DNA from: Xiphophorus maculatus
Taxonomy: Eukaryota > Chordata > Actinopteri > Cyprinodontiformes > Poeciliidae
Direction of reading: 5' to 3'
DNA: 64,000 nt
Assembly: GCF_002775205.1 (NCBI RefSeq)
Contig: NC_036450.1
Location: 8,678,479 to 8,742,478 of the forward strand
A model generated the notes under the pieces. It was given only the letters and a program-made list of their open reading frames with translations, was not told the origin of the DNA and did no database searches. A program made the translations under genes and the position numbers. Each line of letters starts with the position of its first letter. Within the stretch, counting starts at the first letter, position 1. This document shows positions 1-12,300 of this stretch, piece after piece.

Positions 1-2995
1 AGCATGTCAGAGTAGGTAAGATGCAGAAAAGACGATTGGACCAGGATTTTAGAGTACAGATGGACAGTAATCTAAAACAACAACAAAAAACGTCTGTAGT
101 GAGGCTAGAATCAGTTGCTTGATCTCAATCTCAAAAAGCTACAGCACAGGAGGAAATGCTTCAGCATTTAGTAATGTAGTGCAAAGGAGGAACTAATCCA
201 CTGATCTACATGCCAACAACACGTTCTCATCAGGGTAATTTTGTGAAACGACAGGGTGGGGGGGTCTGGTGCCCATCTCCAGGCAGGCTGCCAGTCCATC
301 ACAGGGCAAGAGCACCTCAGTTAAATTTATTTTCTATGAATTATTCACAGTACCAATAACTCTGGCACCAGTTACTTTTATAAAATAAATATATACAAAA
401 TTGCAGAGGAGAATTTTTGTAAATATTTAATGTAGAAATACATAATTAAATTAAAGATTTAATAAAAGCTTAATTTATTAAATTTTTTTTCCTCATATTT
501 ACCATTCATCATGATGAATGTCCAGAAACTGATCAGTTTTTATTTAACTGATAAAAACCAAGTCTTTGACATGGCAGGTGTTCTTAAAGGCTTGTTTTCT
601 ATTTTTTGTTACTCTCTTCCTTCTTTCTGTCTTTGTTGTATTTTTCACTCATTGTGAACATCTCCTCCATTGTAAATGTGTTTTCATCAGATTGAACAGT
701 GTTTTACGTGTAGAACTGTCTCTGTGGTTTACCGGAGCCATAACCTTCGGTTAGTGACTCGCTCAAGTAAAAAAAAAAAAAATGCTGTGAATAAACGGTA
801 GCCCAGGTGTGTGCTGACTTCTTCCAGCATTTCTTTGTTCTTTTACTCACAGAGCAAGCCGGGCCAACTTTGCTTCTTCATTCCACTCTGTGCTCACCTC
901 AGTCTATCTTTTCCTTCTCCCTGACCTCCTCTCCTCCCCACTTTTCTGCCCTCTGCCTTTCTTCTTCCCGTTCACGAAGCTGCAGGGTCCATCCACCCCT
1001 GTTCTCTGTGTGGGATTTGTCGATATCTTTTCCTGGAGGCCTTTTTTTTACCGTCTGTTCTCCTCAGTTCCTTTTTTTTCTCCCTCTGGGGTGATCGAAT
1101 AGTTCTCCTCGTTTGTCTTCTCTCACTGTTTCTTGCTTCCTGCTTGGTTGGCCTATTCTGAGTCACCTTGCCCCTGCTTTCATGGTTTTCCTCACTGATC
1201 TGCTTACGTCAAGCCAGGAATAATTACTTCAATCCCGACTGTAGTCTAGCAACGACAAGTTCATTTGTTTGTGGATTTTTTTTTTTTTACTGTGTTTACA
1301 AGATTGCAGTTTGTTTTGTCTCTCTCTCTGCCTCTCCACAGTACCATATTTTATGTTTTGCCTGTTCAGAAAATTACTCTTCCTCTGTCATGGTTTTGCT
1401 CCCTGATGAAGCAAATTGATCCCAGTAAAGCTTGAGCAGCAAGAAGATGTGTTTAGTGTTTACAGAGATGTGTTGGGGTTTTCTCTCCCGATGATGTCTC
1501 ACTCCAGTGAGAGGAGTCTTTGATTTTCCTTCTCGCAGCTTGGCACCATGTTTCAAAGTGTGAAACTAATACTCAGCCGCTTGTTTAGGTAATTATTAAC
1601 AGTATGCGTAATTGATAAAATTATGAAACATCCCGTGTGTATGCACAGCTGACAAGTCAATGTTAAATGGCAAAACAAAGAAATCCCTCCTTTGCTTCCT
1701 GGCTCTTTAATTCTCTCGAGAAAGTTTGAGCAAACTAGAGCACAGTTTGAGGTAAACATCAGCCTACATTAGCTTAAGAATAAAAATTTATATTTGTCTG
1801 TGCCCACATCTTTCTATATCTGTTACATCACTTGCTTTCTAGAAGAAGGAACTTGCACAAAGCTGCAGAAGCATAACCTCAGTCATTCCACAAATATCCA
1901 CACGCCTGGCTTCCTGGAACACCATGGCGAAAAATATCCTTAAAAAGCTGCTTTCTCTGTCTTCCCACTCATAAGCATATGAGGCGAAGAGTGCAAAATA
2001 AAATATTTATTATTTTGTGTTGACTCATCATTATGTAATATTGATTGCAGTGTAGTTTTCAGGAGGAAAGATTGCATATTTTCTCATTATTCCAGTGTTT
2101 TCTGTTTGAGAGACATTTTAGTAACCTAGAAATCAAATAACTTTTTCTTTAATAATAAACTTACAGCTTAGAATTTACAACTTTGTGAATTTTTTTTATA
2201 ATTGTTTTGCATGTCCTGTTTTTAATTTTACACCAACTTTGTAACTCAAATAGCACAGAATATATTCAGATGTGAACCAATTTGTGCCTATTGTTATATC
2301 AGATTGCAATTGTTTTTTTTTGGGGGGGGGGTTTATCAGTCACAAACAGTGAGGGGCAGAAGTGATAAAGAACACAAAGAAGAGTGGAAGAAGAAAAATA
2401 TTTCATAACTTGGCTCCATCTAGACCTAACAAGGTGCATGTGCCATAACTAAGTTTGAAAAGTTTAAGGATTTGAATGGTGTAACTCTGCTGTACTTTAT
2501 TTAGCGTTTCTGTTATCTGCTGAAAATATCACTCTCCTCTTTTTTGCAGCCTGAATGAACCACAGATGTGTTATGGAACTGAGGGTTCCTTTAAGATAGA
2601 TTCTTATGTCATGGTTCTTCTCTTGCTTTTGTCTTTAAACACTGAACTAAAAGTGGAAATAACTAACTTCAGCCTTCCGCAATGATTGCAAAATGACAGT
2701 GCTTTGAAATTGTGTGTTAAACAATCAAATAGATTGAATTTTTTCGTTTCTAACTGACTAGTCACCAGTCAGGGAGTTGACCAAATGGTCACCAATTTAT
2801 CATACAAGCTGATTTCAATGTATTTCTCTTTTGTTTACTCAGTCCAGCAATTTTTGGTATTTGACTTTACATCTAGCTTCAGAATGAAAAAGAAACACAA
2901 TCCATGGTTTGCGTACACTTAGCATATCTAATTTGGTCAAAAATTGGTGGAATGACTAACATAGTTTGTGACTCTGTTTTTTTCTGCCTTAACAG
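1..2995. other. Upstream or intronic DNA before the first visible sardh exon
   Basis: No exon could be supported here. The preceding sardh exon, expected to encode the residues just before SREVLQ, was looked for and not found, so the window probably opens inside a sardh intron. The stretch holds a repeat-like piece at about 250-310, a pyrimidine-rich block at about 880-1160 and a T-run followed by a G-run at 2313-2331. Open frames in the pyrimidine-rich block are low in complexity and resemble no protein I know. Confidence 0.6.
250..310 (+). repeat. Short fragment of a common teleost interspersed repeat
   Basis: The text reading 'ctggtgcccatctccaggc' followed by 'ccagtccatcacagggc' resembles the piece at 54140-54270 and a repeat tail that is widespread in fish genomes. 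It is too short to assign to a family. The recognition is from memory of the motif, not from a search. Confidence 0.4.
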
Positions 2996-5900
2996 TCGAG
3001 AAGTATTGCAAGATGTTTTGGATGCAGATCTCAGCAACGAAGCGTTTCCCTTCTCTACCCATAAGCTTGTGAACGCAGCAGGATATCAGGTGAAAACACT
3101 AAGAATCACACTCAGTCATAGATACCAATCCCATACCATTGAGTAAAAGTTTACTTTTGAGATTTGCTAAGTGGAAATTCTTTATTAATTGTGTTGAGGA
3201 AGAATAAATTATATTTCTTACTAACATGTCAAATCAGTCCACATGTGAACTGGAAAGCCTAGTTTAATTAAATGGGACATTTGCAGTAGTTTATAATCGA
3301 ATTGTTAAAGTTTTATACCTGCACATAGCGGTGCACTAGGCATTGGTAAGTTACTGCTAAGGCTTAATGTGTTTTTAAAAATGTACTCTTATGATTTTGG
3401 TTAGGTCTGCATCAAAATAAAAAAGACAAATTATTATAGATAATATAATATGTACTAATTGCTATGTTGCACTATTTTAGCAGGGATGATTGGTGCTTTC
3501 TTTTTTAAATTGAACTGTTACAGTCCAGTCTATTGCATACGTGTGTAATAATTCTGTAAGGTATTTGTGATTTGACCTGTGATTTCTGACCTCCTGATTA
3601 AAAGGAGAGAGCATTGCACTCATTACAGACTCATGCAGCGGCACATATGTTCACTCATCCTCAGTCTGTCTTACCTTCTCTTGCATAAATTATGCAAGGT
3701 CCTGGTGATTGCGATCTGCATCTTCATACGTCGCTGCAGGAGTGTGTGTGGATGTGTGCCAAGCGAGGCGCTTGTGTTGTTTTCCAGCTGGTTGTTGGCC
3801 TTGTGTCAGTGACAGTTTAATGGTTGCAGTGCTGTTTGTGTGAGCAGAGCTCTTCCTGCCCCCCTGCACCCCCTCACTGCTCATTAGACTCTCTCTCTGT
3901 CTGTTTCTGTTTTTCTAACTTGTCATCGGCAGCGGGTGCGCAAGCATACACATTTATCCATCTAATTTCATGTTGTGCTTCTGTCTGTATGTTTGTTTTT
4001 TGCTGCTTGGTACATGAGTGTGGTGGTGTGTGAGGCATGCATGCCTCTGGTGTGTGTTAGGGTCATGTGCTCAATGTACTAACCTACGCTGATCTTGGAG
4101 ATGTGCATATGGAGCCTGCAGTGATCCCTGACTGGACAGATGGACTTTCTGTCATTGCACCAACTGCGAGAACTGTTGGAGAAGTTTCCTTTCCTCGTTT
4201 TTTTTGTCCCCTTCCGCATTTCCTTTCCTGTTCATGTGGAGTGTGCTATCTTTTCCTGTCAATATTTTTGCAAAATTTTTCTTACCCTCTTCCCTGACTC
4301 TCATTCATTTCTTTTTTTTTCAGCTAGTTATGTGAATGAGCACAAACGATTCCTCGTTGTGGCAGCTTGATTCTCCACACAAATACCTCCTCTGCTCATC
4401 TGTAACCCTCTTTTCTATGCGGCCTGTCATCCAGGTGCGAGCAATGCGTCTGTCATTTGTCGGAGAGCTCGGCTGGGAGCTCCACATTCCCAAAGACTCC
4501 TGTGTTCCCGTCTACCGAGCTGTCATGGCCGCCGGTGCAAAGCATGGCATCATCAATTCAGGCTACAGAGCAATCGACTCTCTCAGCATAGAGAAGGGTA
4601 ACGTAAACAATTTAACCTATTCAGCTGAAATAATGATTTTCTCTCACCATTTGTTTCGCTACAAAGTCGGTTTTAGGAGGGGAGGTGTTGATGCTCATAA
4701 GTCCATATTTAAAGTCACACAATTTAAATCTCTTCAGGGTACAGACACTGGCACGCTGACCTTCGGCCTGATGACACACCTTTGGAGGCGGGGCTTGCCT
4801 TCACCTGCAAACTGAAGAGCTCCATCCCGTTCCAGGGCCGGGAAACGCTGGAGAAACAGAAGGAAGCGGGACTGAGGAGGCGTATCGTCTGTTTCACCAT
4901 CGATGAGTCAGTAGATCCTCTGTCTGAAGGCAGGAATTAAGCCTTCAGCACAATGGGAAGAAAAGTTGTCTTTTTATCTTTGCTTAAAATTAGTATGCAG
5001 ACATGAAAATGATGGAAAATTCATTCTACAAATTTCATTGTAGTATTTTATGTCGGGCATAAAAAATTATTTTTATTGCCGTACTTTAATTGATGATCCA
5101 TCCGAAGTTGGAGCTTGAATCTTTAGAAATATCTTCCTTAGATTGATAATGATTTTTTTTGCATCATATTTTTTTAAAAAGAAAAGAAGCACAGAGAAAT
5201 TTGGAAATCTCAGTTAGGAAAGCATGAGCCAAAAATTAAGTTATTACTCCTTTACACAGATTTTCAACTTTTCCTTAGTATCTTTGGTTGCACTTTGAAA
5301 GTATTTTATGTTTTTTTCAAAAATCTGAAACAAGTATGTTCCAACACCATTGTTTTTTTGTAATCTTTTACACCAGAAAAATACCAATGTTCGGTCTAGA
5401 GGCCATATTCCGTAACGACGTCCCTGTTGGTCACCTCCGGCGAGCCGACTATGGCTTTTTCATAGACAAAACTCTTGGTTATGGATACATCCACAACCCT
5501 GATGGAGGAGTGGTGAGTTTGTTACACATTGTATTCCCTGTTTATTTAGGTCTGCTGGACTTATCCAGTCTTGGTTTCTGGGATTGCTCTTCCTTCCATA
5601 GTTTCATATTATTTCTTTTATCCCTCTTGGACCAAAGCAGATTGACTGAAAGAAAAACTTAAAATATTTAATGTTTATGTGGGAAAACATTCAGTTCAAC
5701 TGAACTAAATGAGAAGTGAATAAAGCTGAATATCCCAGCAAGGTTGTAATTATTGATAAACCATGAATGTGGAAACCTTGTAGAAAGCCTTTTATCACTG
5801 TTTTATACAAGAATGTTTATTGAAATCTAAATCGTTATGTTAAATATTTATTATCTTAAGTATTTTCCTAAATAGATCTTCCTGGATAACCATATATCTG

Positions 5901-6490
5901 ACCCAACTGATAAGTAAAAAAATATTCTCCAAAGGGCTACAATGCATTTGCTACTCGTTAAATCTTTGTTTCAATGAAGCGTTGGTATTTTCTTTGCTGC
6001 AGGCAAGTGATATTTAAGGTTTCTATATAAAAACCTGGTGTTACTCTGAGTTTTCAAGCAATAGGCAGCCGTCTGTGTTAGTTTCACTGTGTAAATGACT
6101 GAGAGCCAGAGTGGAAGATCAGTAGGGAGGGCTGCCGAGAGGGAAATGTGAGCTGGTCAGTGAAAATTAGCTTTCTGTGTTTCAAGGGAACTGACAGCCG
6201 AGTCACAAAGGGCTTAATTGCTTTCTGCGTTCAGAACTTCCAAGCTGCTCGTTTCTGTTTGTTGTGAATCCTTTGAAATCCCTCTTTCATTCCTGCTTTC
6301 CTCAAGCCCTTTACATGTCTTTTTTTTCTTACCAACAAAATATTTTTATTTCCTTCACTAGGTCAGTGGCGATTTCATTAAAACAGGCAAGTTTACGCTC
6401 GAAAGGATGGGAGTGGCATACGAGGCCAAGGCACACCTCAAATCTCCGTTCGACCCTGAAAATAAACGGGTTAAAGGAATCTACGAGTGA
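2996..6490 (+). CDS. sardh: Sarcosine dehydrogenase, C-terminal five exons (5' part outside the window)
   Basis: Sarcosine dehydrogenase is a mitochondrial matrix flavoenzyme that demethylates sarcosine to glycine and passes the one-carbon unit to tetrahydrofolate. Five exons are visible: 2996-3089, 4435-4597, 4738-4906, 5377-5512 and 6362-6490. Each is bounded by AG and GT, and the phases join without a break into 229 residues ending in TGA at 6488-6490. Recognisable blocks are [69 protein letters not shown] and the terminal [15 protein letters not shown]. These belong to the C-terminal folate-binding, aminomethyltransferase-like (GcvT) part of the family. The full protein is about 900 residues, so roughly the last quarter is present. 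The N-terminal FAD-binding domain is not in the window. The reading frame is intact, with no stops or frameshifts. The closely related dimethylglycine dehydrogenase is the main alternative, but the motif wording and the dbh neighbour favour sardh. Confidence 0.95.
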
Positions 6491-6779
6491 CCGCCAATGT
6501 GAAAGCACCGTGGTTAGAGAATAATATGCAACCTGCTGCTTTTCCACATTCAGTTGCCACTACAATTGTATACCTCTGCCATTGATGGTGTTTCATAAAT
6601 GTGAAGTGATAAAGTGACATTTACGGAGATTGAATTTAACAATATTTGCTCATTCTTAAATGATTTAAATGTTCGAAATCAAAGCAGGTCCACTGTTCCT
6701 CGACGTGTGCTCTTATACAATTATTACCATAAAATTTCCACCAGTTCAAGACTTTATCAAGACAAAATGTTTTTGTAAC

Positions 6780-6785
6780 AATAAA
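6780..6785 (+). terminator. sardh: Candidate poly(A) signal of sardh
   Basis: This AATAAA lies about 290 bases after the sardh stop codon and is the first canonical hexamer downstream. Later copies at 7170-7175 and 8810-8815 could serve longer transcripts. Use of any of them is inferred. Confidence 0.5.
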
Positions 6786-8650
6786 CTTCACTATCCTTTC
6801 AGGAAGCAAACATAACTTACTCGAATAATTCATTTTTTTTTGTGCCAAACTTGCAATTCATTAGGGGATGTTAGTGCAGCTATTTGCATTTATTACTTTA
6901 AAGACTCCCTTTTTAACTTTGAAAGTCTTACTTCCTGTAGCAGCTCACTTTGCACTGAGTTGTTGAACAGAATTCATTATCATGACCATAGATGTGTGTC
7001 TGTGTTGTAAAGTTTTATGTGAAGCACTGAGGGTGTCCTTAACCAAAGAAGTCTTAAAAGGGCTTGGAAAAGAGATTATACGTGTGTGTGTGTGTTTTTA
7101 CTCAAAGTAAATCAAATGCTGCAGCTTCCCAGGTAATTGAGTATTTAATGTAATTTGGCTTAAATTAAGAATAAACCTGTTTTTGTTTTTCTTTTTTTTT
7201 ATCACCAACAACTAGAGATCAAGGCTTCGTCCTGAAGGTAAAATATTCAGTAATCTAGCAAAGTGACTGTGTGTGACCTCCTGCTTCTTGCTTCAAAGTT
7301 TTATAACTGTGCCTTGGGCGCTTCATGCCCACCAAATGGCTGAGCTATGTTTTTTATGAGGTTAACTATTTATCACGAATATTTTTTAATAATGATGCGA
7401 CAGGGGTCACAATATTCCATAAAGGCTCTTTTTGCTCCATTTGGTTTTTTTAAAAAAGTACTTACAGGCTATGAGCTCTGCTGTTTTTCTACAAGTAAAA
7501 ATCTCCACAGAGTTAAAAAAAATAAAATAAAATAGTGCACTTTTAAAAAAAACCTTTTCCAAACATTGTTAAATATCAAATCTCCTAAAATCAAAGTTTC
7601 ACTGTACCTTAAGTTGCATGTTTCTCTGGTATGTCTGTGAACCGGACTTAGCATCCTGCATCTATATAGTCTGCGTCAAATTACAAACAGATGAGCAAAG
7701 TAGAAAGTTTCCTAAGAAAATGGCTGCGATATGGAAGCTTTCAGGCTTTGATATTACTATGATCCTTTGAAATGGAGCTTTGTGAAAGGGCTTAAGAGAG
7801 AATATTTCAAGGTTTTAATCTATTTCTGTTATGTTTTCATGTTCCAAGACAGAAACAAAAACAACCATAACTCTTAAGGAAAGTGAATCATTAAGAGTTT
7901 TTAAGCTTAAAAGAATGGAGGCTGCTGCTCTGTGAGAGGTATCAGCTTAGTTTGTTAAACTACTGGTAATTGCTATAATTTGGATTTTAATTCAATTTCA
8001 AAGAGTAAGAGAATTGGAGACTAATATTCATGGCTGCAGAATACCAAGTTTTAATCGTGATTGAAGCTTCTCTGGTTGAGGGTTCAGGGTCATTAAATTC
8101 TAGGGCTGAAGTTTCAGGTTAGCATAAAAAACACAGCATCAGTGACACGGAAGCTGCAAACGTTTTGCAAGATTGCGGTTGGTTATTGCAGTAACTCCAT
8201 TTGGTTTCCTTTCCCAATTGCTGCCATTCACTTTAGCAACATTTGTCATCGTCGCCTTCAATCTCAGTTCTTCCAGTTATGTTTATTAGCATAGGCTTGC
8301 TTAATAATCCTTCTATTTCCTTACTTTTAGAAGGTCAATTGTTGCTAGGTTAGTAAAATTAGATCTATCATTTGGATTACCTCATAATTAAGATTATTTT
8401 TGCCAGACAAGAATCTACAGGAAGTAGCAAATAGCCACATCGTTAATATGAAGTTACTGAGTATGGAGTAAAAGTTGTAGTAGTAATGCTATTCATGTAA
8501 TAAATTCTTTACTCTGTAACTGAGCCTTTGAAACATAAGATGTTCTTTAATCACCGGATGGGTTTATAAGTTGTTTATCATCACTCTAGTATATCTCAGT
8601 GATGCTTGCCGCTGCACATCAAGCACAAAATGTTTACTAATTAATTATTT

Positions 8651-8730
8651 AAAGTCATTGCTGACTTTAAATAACAAAAGATCAGCAATGACTTTTTGTT
8701 ATTTAACAACAAAAAGTTGTTAAATAACAA
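8651..8730. repeat. Two adjacent perfect inverted repeats (14- and 15-base arms)
   Basis: The first hairpin has arms 8651-8664 and 8682-8695 with a 17-base loop. The second, starting at the next base, has arms 8696-8710 and 8716-8730 with a loop of five A. Both are perfect. The loop of the first contains an ATAACAAAA-like string related to the second hairpin's arm, which suggests repeated local copying. Confidence 0.85.
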
Positions 8731-8803
8731 CATGCAAAGAGAAATAGTTGGAGTAAATTATTCATGTTGATCTAGACTTGTTACTTATGTTGAAGAGAAT
8801 TTC

Positions 8804-8815
8804 TTTATTAATAAA
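8804..8815. terminator. Palindromic two-way poly(A) hexamer, TTTATTAATAAA
   Basis: The 12-base string reads the same on both strands, giving an AATAAA on each. It lies between two genes that converge on it, about 2.3 kb past the sardh stop and 0.5 kb past the dbh stop. Function is inferred from position only. Confidence 0.35.
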
Positions 8816-8934
8816 ATGTGATTTAACCTAAAGCACTTTGTGTATTTTTCTTTTCAAAAATAAAACCTCCATAGGAACAAACAAATACAACAAAGTCCGG
8901 AAGGTAATCCAACATTTTACTGTAATATAGAATA

Positions 8935-8940
8935 TTTATT
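8935..8940 (-). terminator. dbh: Candidate poly(A) signal of dbh
   Basis: AATAAA on the minus strand (TTTATT on the + strand), about 390 bases beyond the dbh stop codon. It would give a 3' UTR of ordinary length. A second minus-strand hexamer lies at 8804-8809. Confidence 0.45.
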
Positions 8941-9330
8941 TAACTGCATTACATTAAACTATATGACAAATACAATGCTTTAGTGTAATTTAACAGAATC
9001 GCGAGAAATGTTTTTCTATTAATTTTTGGATAGCTTTTATGTTTTTTGTTTTTATATTGACAGACTTGTGATGTAAAATATCTCACTGTCATTTTCATTA
9101 GATGTAACACATGAATAACACTGCTATTAGCTTAATTAGTATGCACTAATAATAAACACAGCTGGTGGGTGTTTGCACAGGCATATAATTACAGTAAGCA
9201 GTGGATGCTATTTATCAGCTAATGTAGAGATAAAACTAAATTCAAACTAAGTCACATTTAATAATCCTCTTTAATCTCCTGTTGGTCTGCTGACCGCTCC
9301 CTGTCCTCAAACTACTCCAGATGTTTCTGC

Positions 9331-12300
9331 TCAGCTGTACGACTCTGCACCTCCTTCACAGGGGTAGCGATGTTTTGGTAGGATGGAGATCACTTCTGGT
9401 AGGGGCTGTTTTTCCCATTCACCCTGGAAGAAAAATGTTATGTTACAAGTAATTGTTTTATTTAAAGGCATTTTCTTCTGTTTCTTTTCAACAAATGTCC
9501 AGATACTCCATATGTCTTCCTTGGTTTTTTGTTAGGCTTCTTTATGTAATACACACAACTTTGCAGTCTTGATCTCATTTTAGCACAAACATTTATAGTA
9601 AACATAATTTGCTAAGTACAATAAATGTGTAAATGTCTTCAAAAGAAGACTTGATGGGTAAAAACTGACAAGGAAAGGCACAAAATTAAATGGTCACAGA
9701 ATAATGCAATTCAGGAAATAGAATTTAGGCAAAACCAATTACCATAAAACTACTTCTACTGTTACATCACTGTTAGTAAAACTTGATTTTCTTTTTCAGG
9801 TTATATAAATCAAGCACTTACTCATTAATATGTTTGAGACATTTTACTCAATTCACTTTTAATTTGACAGCGGTTATCTTTGTGTAAATTTAAAGTTTGC
9901 TTGATAATCTGAAACATTTTAAGTGAAAAATCTGTAAGGATTCATGCCAACATGCTGAAGCAGCACACTGTTGTGTGCAATGCTTTGAGACTGAGCCATT
10001 CAGCCTCTGGTTGTTTGTTAGAATAATTCTAGCCTGTACTTGCTGCATCAACTTACAAAGTTTTGTAAGCATGAACAAACATATTATAAAAGAAATCACT
10101 GAGGAACAATGAGAATGACCGCAAGTAATAATGCTGACTTATTTCGTTTTTTTTTCTTATATATTTTTATCTTGAGCTGTTTTGCCTTCCATTAGTTCAT
10201 AGACATGTCAGTGTGAAAAAAGACCACATGCTGGGCTTGACATTAAAGGTCTTTTAAAGTGATAAGGTCCTGCTTTAGTAGATTTTCCACCAGGCATGGT
10301 GCGTTAGTTATTATATTTTACCGGACATATTCCCTTCCGTAACATTTCTCTTCTAACCACATATTTTGATAAAGCTGTCTTAGCTCCATGTCACTAAGCT
10401 GTAGAGTGACATTAAAAATTATTTAAATAAATTGGTTTTAAATTTGTCTCCTGTTTCTAAAAACCAGAATTCCTAACTCTAGTGTTGTGAGGAAAGAACA
10501 TTTCTGTCCAGAAATCTTGATTAAGGTCATCATTACATTTGAAATCAATTTACTCACTCTCATCCCAACATCTTGGAAGTTTGTGTGGGTTTATTTTACT
10601 AAAGCAGTCTGAGTCTCACTCTTCTGAAATAATATCCATCTTGATTTGGGTAAATTGGTAGCTTGTCAGTCAATTGTAGCTTGTAAATATGTGTGTATTT
10701 GATGAATGAGGGACTCACAGGAAAGAGGCGTGCAGTGGACTGATTGCAGTGCATGGAGATGGGAGCTGTGTTATAAAGAGAGTCCAGCACTTCTCCGGCA
10801 AAATCATCCCAGTGCAGCTGATCATACTGATCTGTCACACCAAAATCGCCACACACACACTGGTCATTTCCGTGGAACCTTGATGGGAAGAGTGGGAGAG
10901 ATGGAAAAAAGTTCACAAAAGAAGGAAACGAGGTATTTTAAAACACTTATCTTTGCTTTTAGAGGATAACGGTGCATTGCGTTTGAAGGGGAATAAAATC
11001 CCAATTTGTTTCTCTAATTCTTCACAGATCTCAGGAACATTTTGTGCTATTGTGGCTTAAGTTTCCTCCCATTTAGGTTGGATTGAATGAAAATAGCTCA
11101 GATTTGCCAGATTAGCTATCAAACCAACAAAGTCCATGTTTTATCCAATGTTAACAAGAACTACTGCAAAATTTTACATTTATTTATTTATTTTTTTTTT
11201 TGCCCTTGCTTTTGATTGTGTGTTTTGGTCCTTGTGTGTGTGATGCATTTTTGATTGTTTTTTTTTTTTCAGATTCAAACAGTGGAAAAATGTATCTCCT
11301 TACCTTTAAAAGGTATAAAATTCCAAAAATATAATTCATATTTAATATGTAGAAGGAAAGAATTGTAAAATATTGACTTAAAGTGGAAAAATATTTTACA
11401 GTAGATTTTAGAAAGCTGAAATTGTTTTGACGCCGGGTCTCCTCGTTTTCATTGCTACTGCTAATCATTCACCCATCTCAGTGCTTTTAATATTAATAAT
11501 TAAGCACTCCTTGAAATGTATTTTGTCAAAATTATTGTAGCATTTTTATGTTTCTCATTAAAAACAGCAGAGTTATATGAATGCATTTCATATAAAAAAA
11601 TATTAGTTTTGTTTTTCCACAAAAAAAAATGGAGTTTGCTAAACATACCAGCATTAACAGCATTCTAAAAAAACAAATATATAATTCCTGATTGATTTGA
11701 ATATTTCTGACTGAAATCGGCATAAAAGACAGACGGGTTTAAGAAATCAGAAATGATTTAAAGATCTTTCTGCAGTACCTGTTAATGAAGCTAAAATATT
11801 TCTGCAGGTACCCTGGGTCAACGTGGCTCTTGCAGAGCTCCAGTTGAGTCCGAGGGTAGTAATGAATATAATTGACGCACATTTCCTCCATGATGCCAAA
11901 ACCTCCCTGTGGAGATAAGAGCAGAACAAAATAATGAGTATGAGGAGCATCAGAGGGATGAACTAAGGGTTACAGTGTTAAAACAAGTTTTCGTTTAAAG
12001 ACTGAAACTTCGCACCACTGTAGGCTTGTTCCTGTCCTCTGTGTTGTACGTGCACTTTGTTATAAGGACGTCGCTCTGCAGGATAGAACAATAATTACAC
12101 AAGAAATATCAGCAGCCAGTTTGGCGTCAAACAGAAATGTGTTTTGTGGATCAGAGATACTGTTTGGTCAGTCTTCTGGGAATTTCCCATGACATCTCAG
12201 ATTTTACAGCCTCCTTCTATTTACATTCAATTTAAATGCTTCACACAGTGGTAAGAATCTAATGCACTGCTGTGCAAGCAAAGGGGAAGAAAATATAAAT

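Larger units (their letters stand above)
6491..9330. other. Convergent sardh/dbh intergenic and 3' UTR region
   Basis: No gene is seen here. It holds the sardh 3' UTR on the + strand and the dbh 3' UTR on the - strand, with several poly(A) hexamers on both strands. A short TG run lies at about 7082-7096, and a pair of adjacent perfect hairpins lies at 8651-8730. The rest is AT-rich sequence in which I see no coding or repeat structure. Confidence 0.6.

Noticed and set aside
807..1166. Overlapping open frames on both strands near the left edge
   Set aside because: They fall in a pyrimidine-rich tract with skewed composition. There is no recognisable protein and no splice context.
4067..4370. 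Open frames on the + strand between sardh exons, including a [18 protein letters not shown] stretch
   Set aside because: It lies inside the sardh intron 3090-4434. The flanking exons join in phase without it, and the sequence does not match the family.
4336..4815. A 159-codon open frame on the + strand
   Set aside because: It reads through sardh exon 4435-4597 with intron sequence on both sides, and is out of frame in the next exon.
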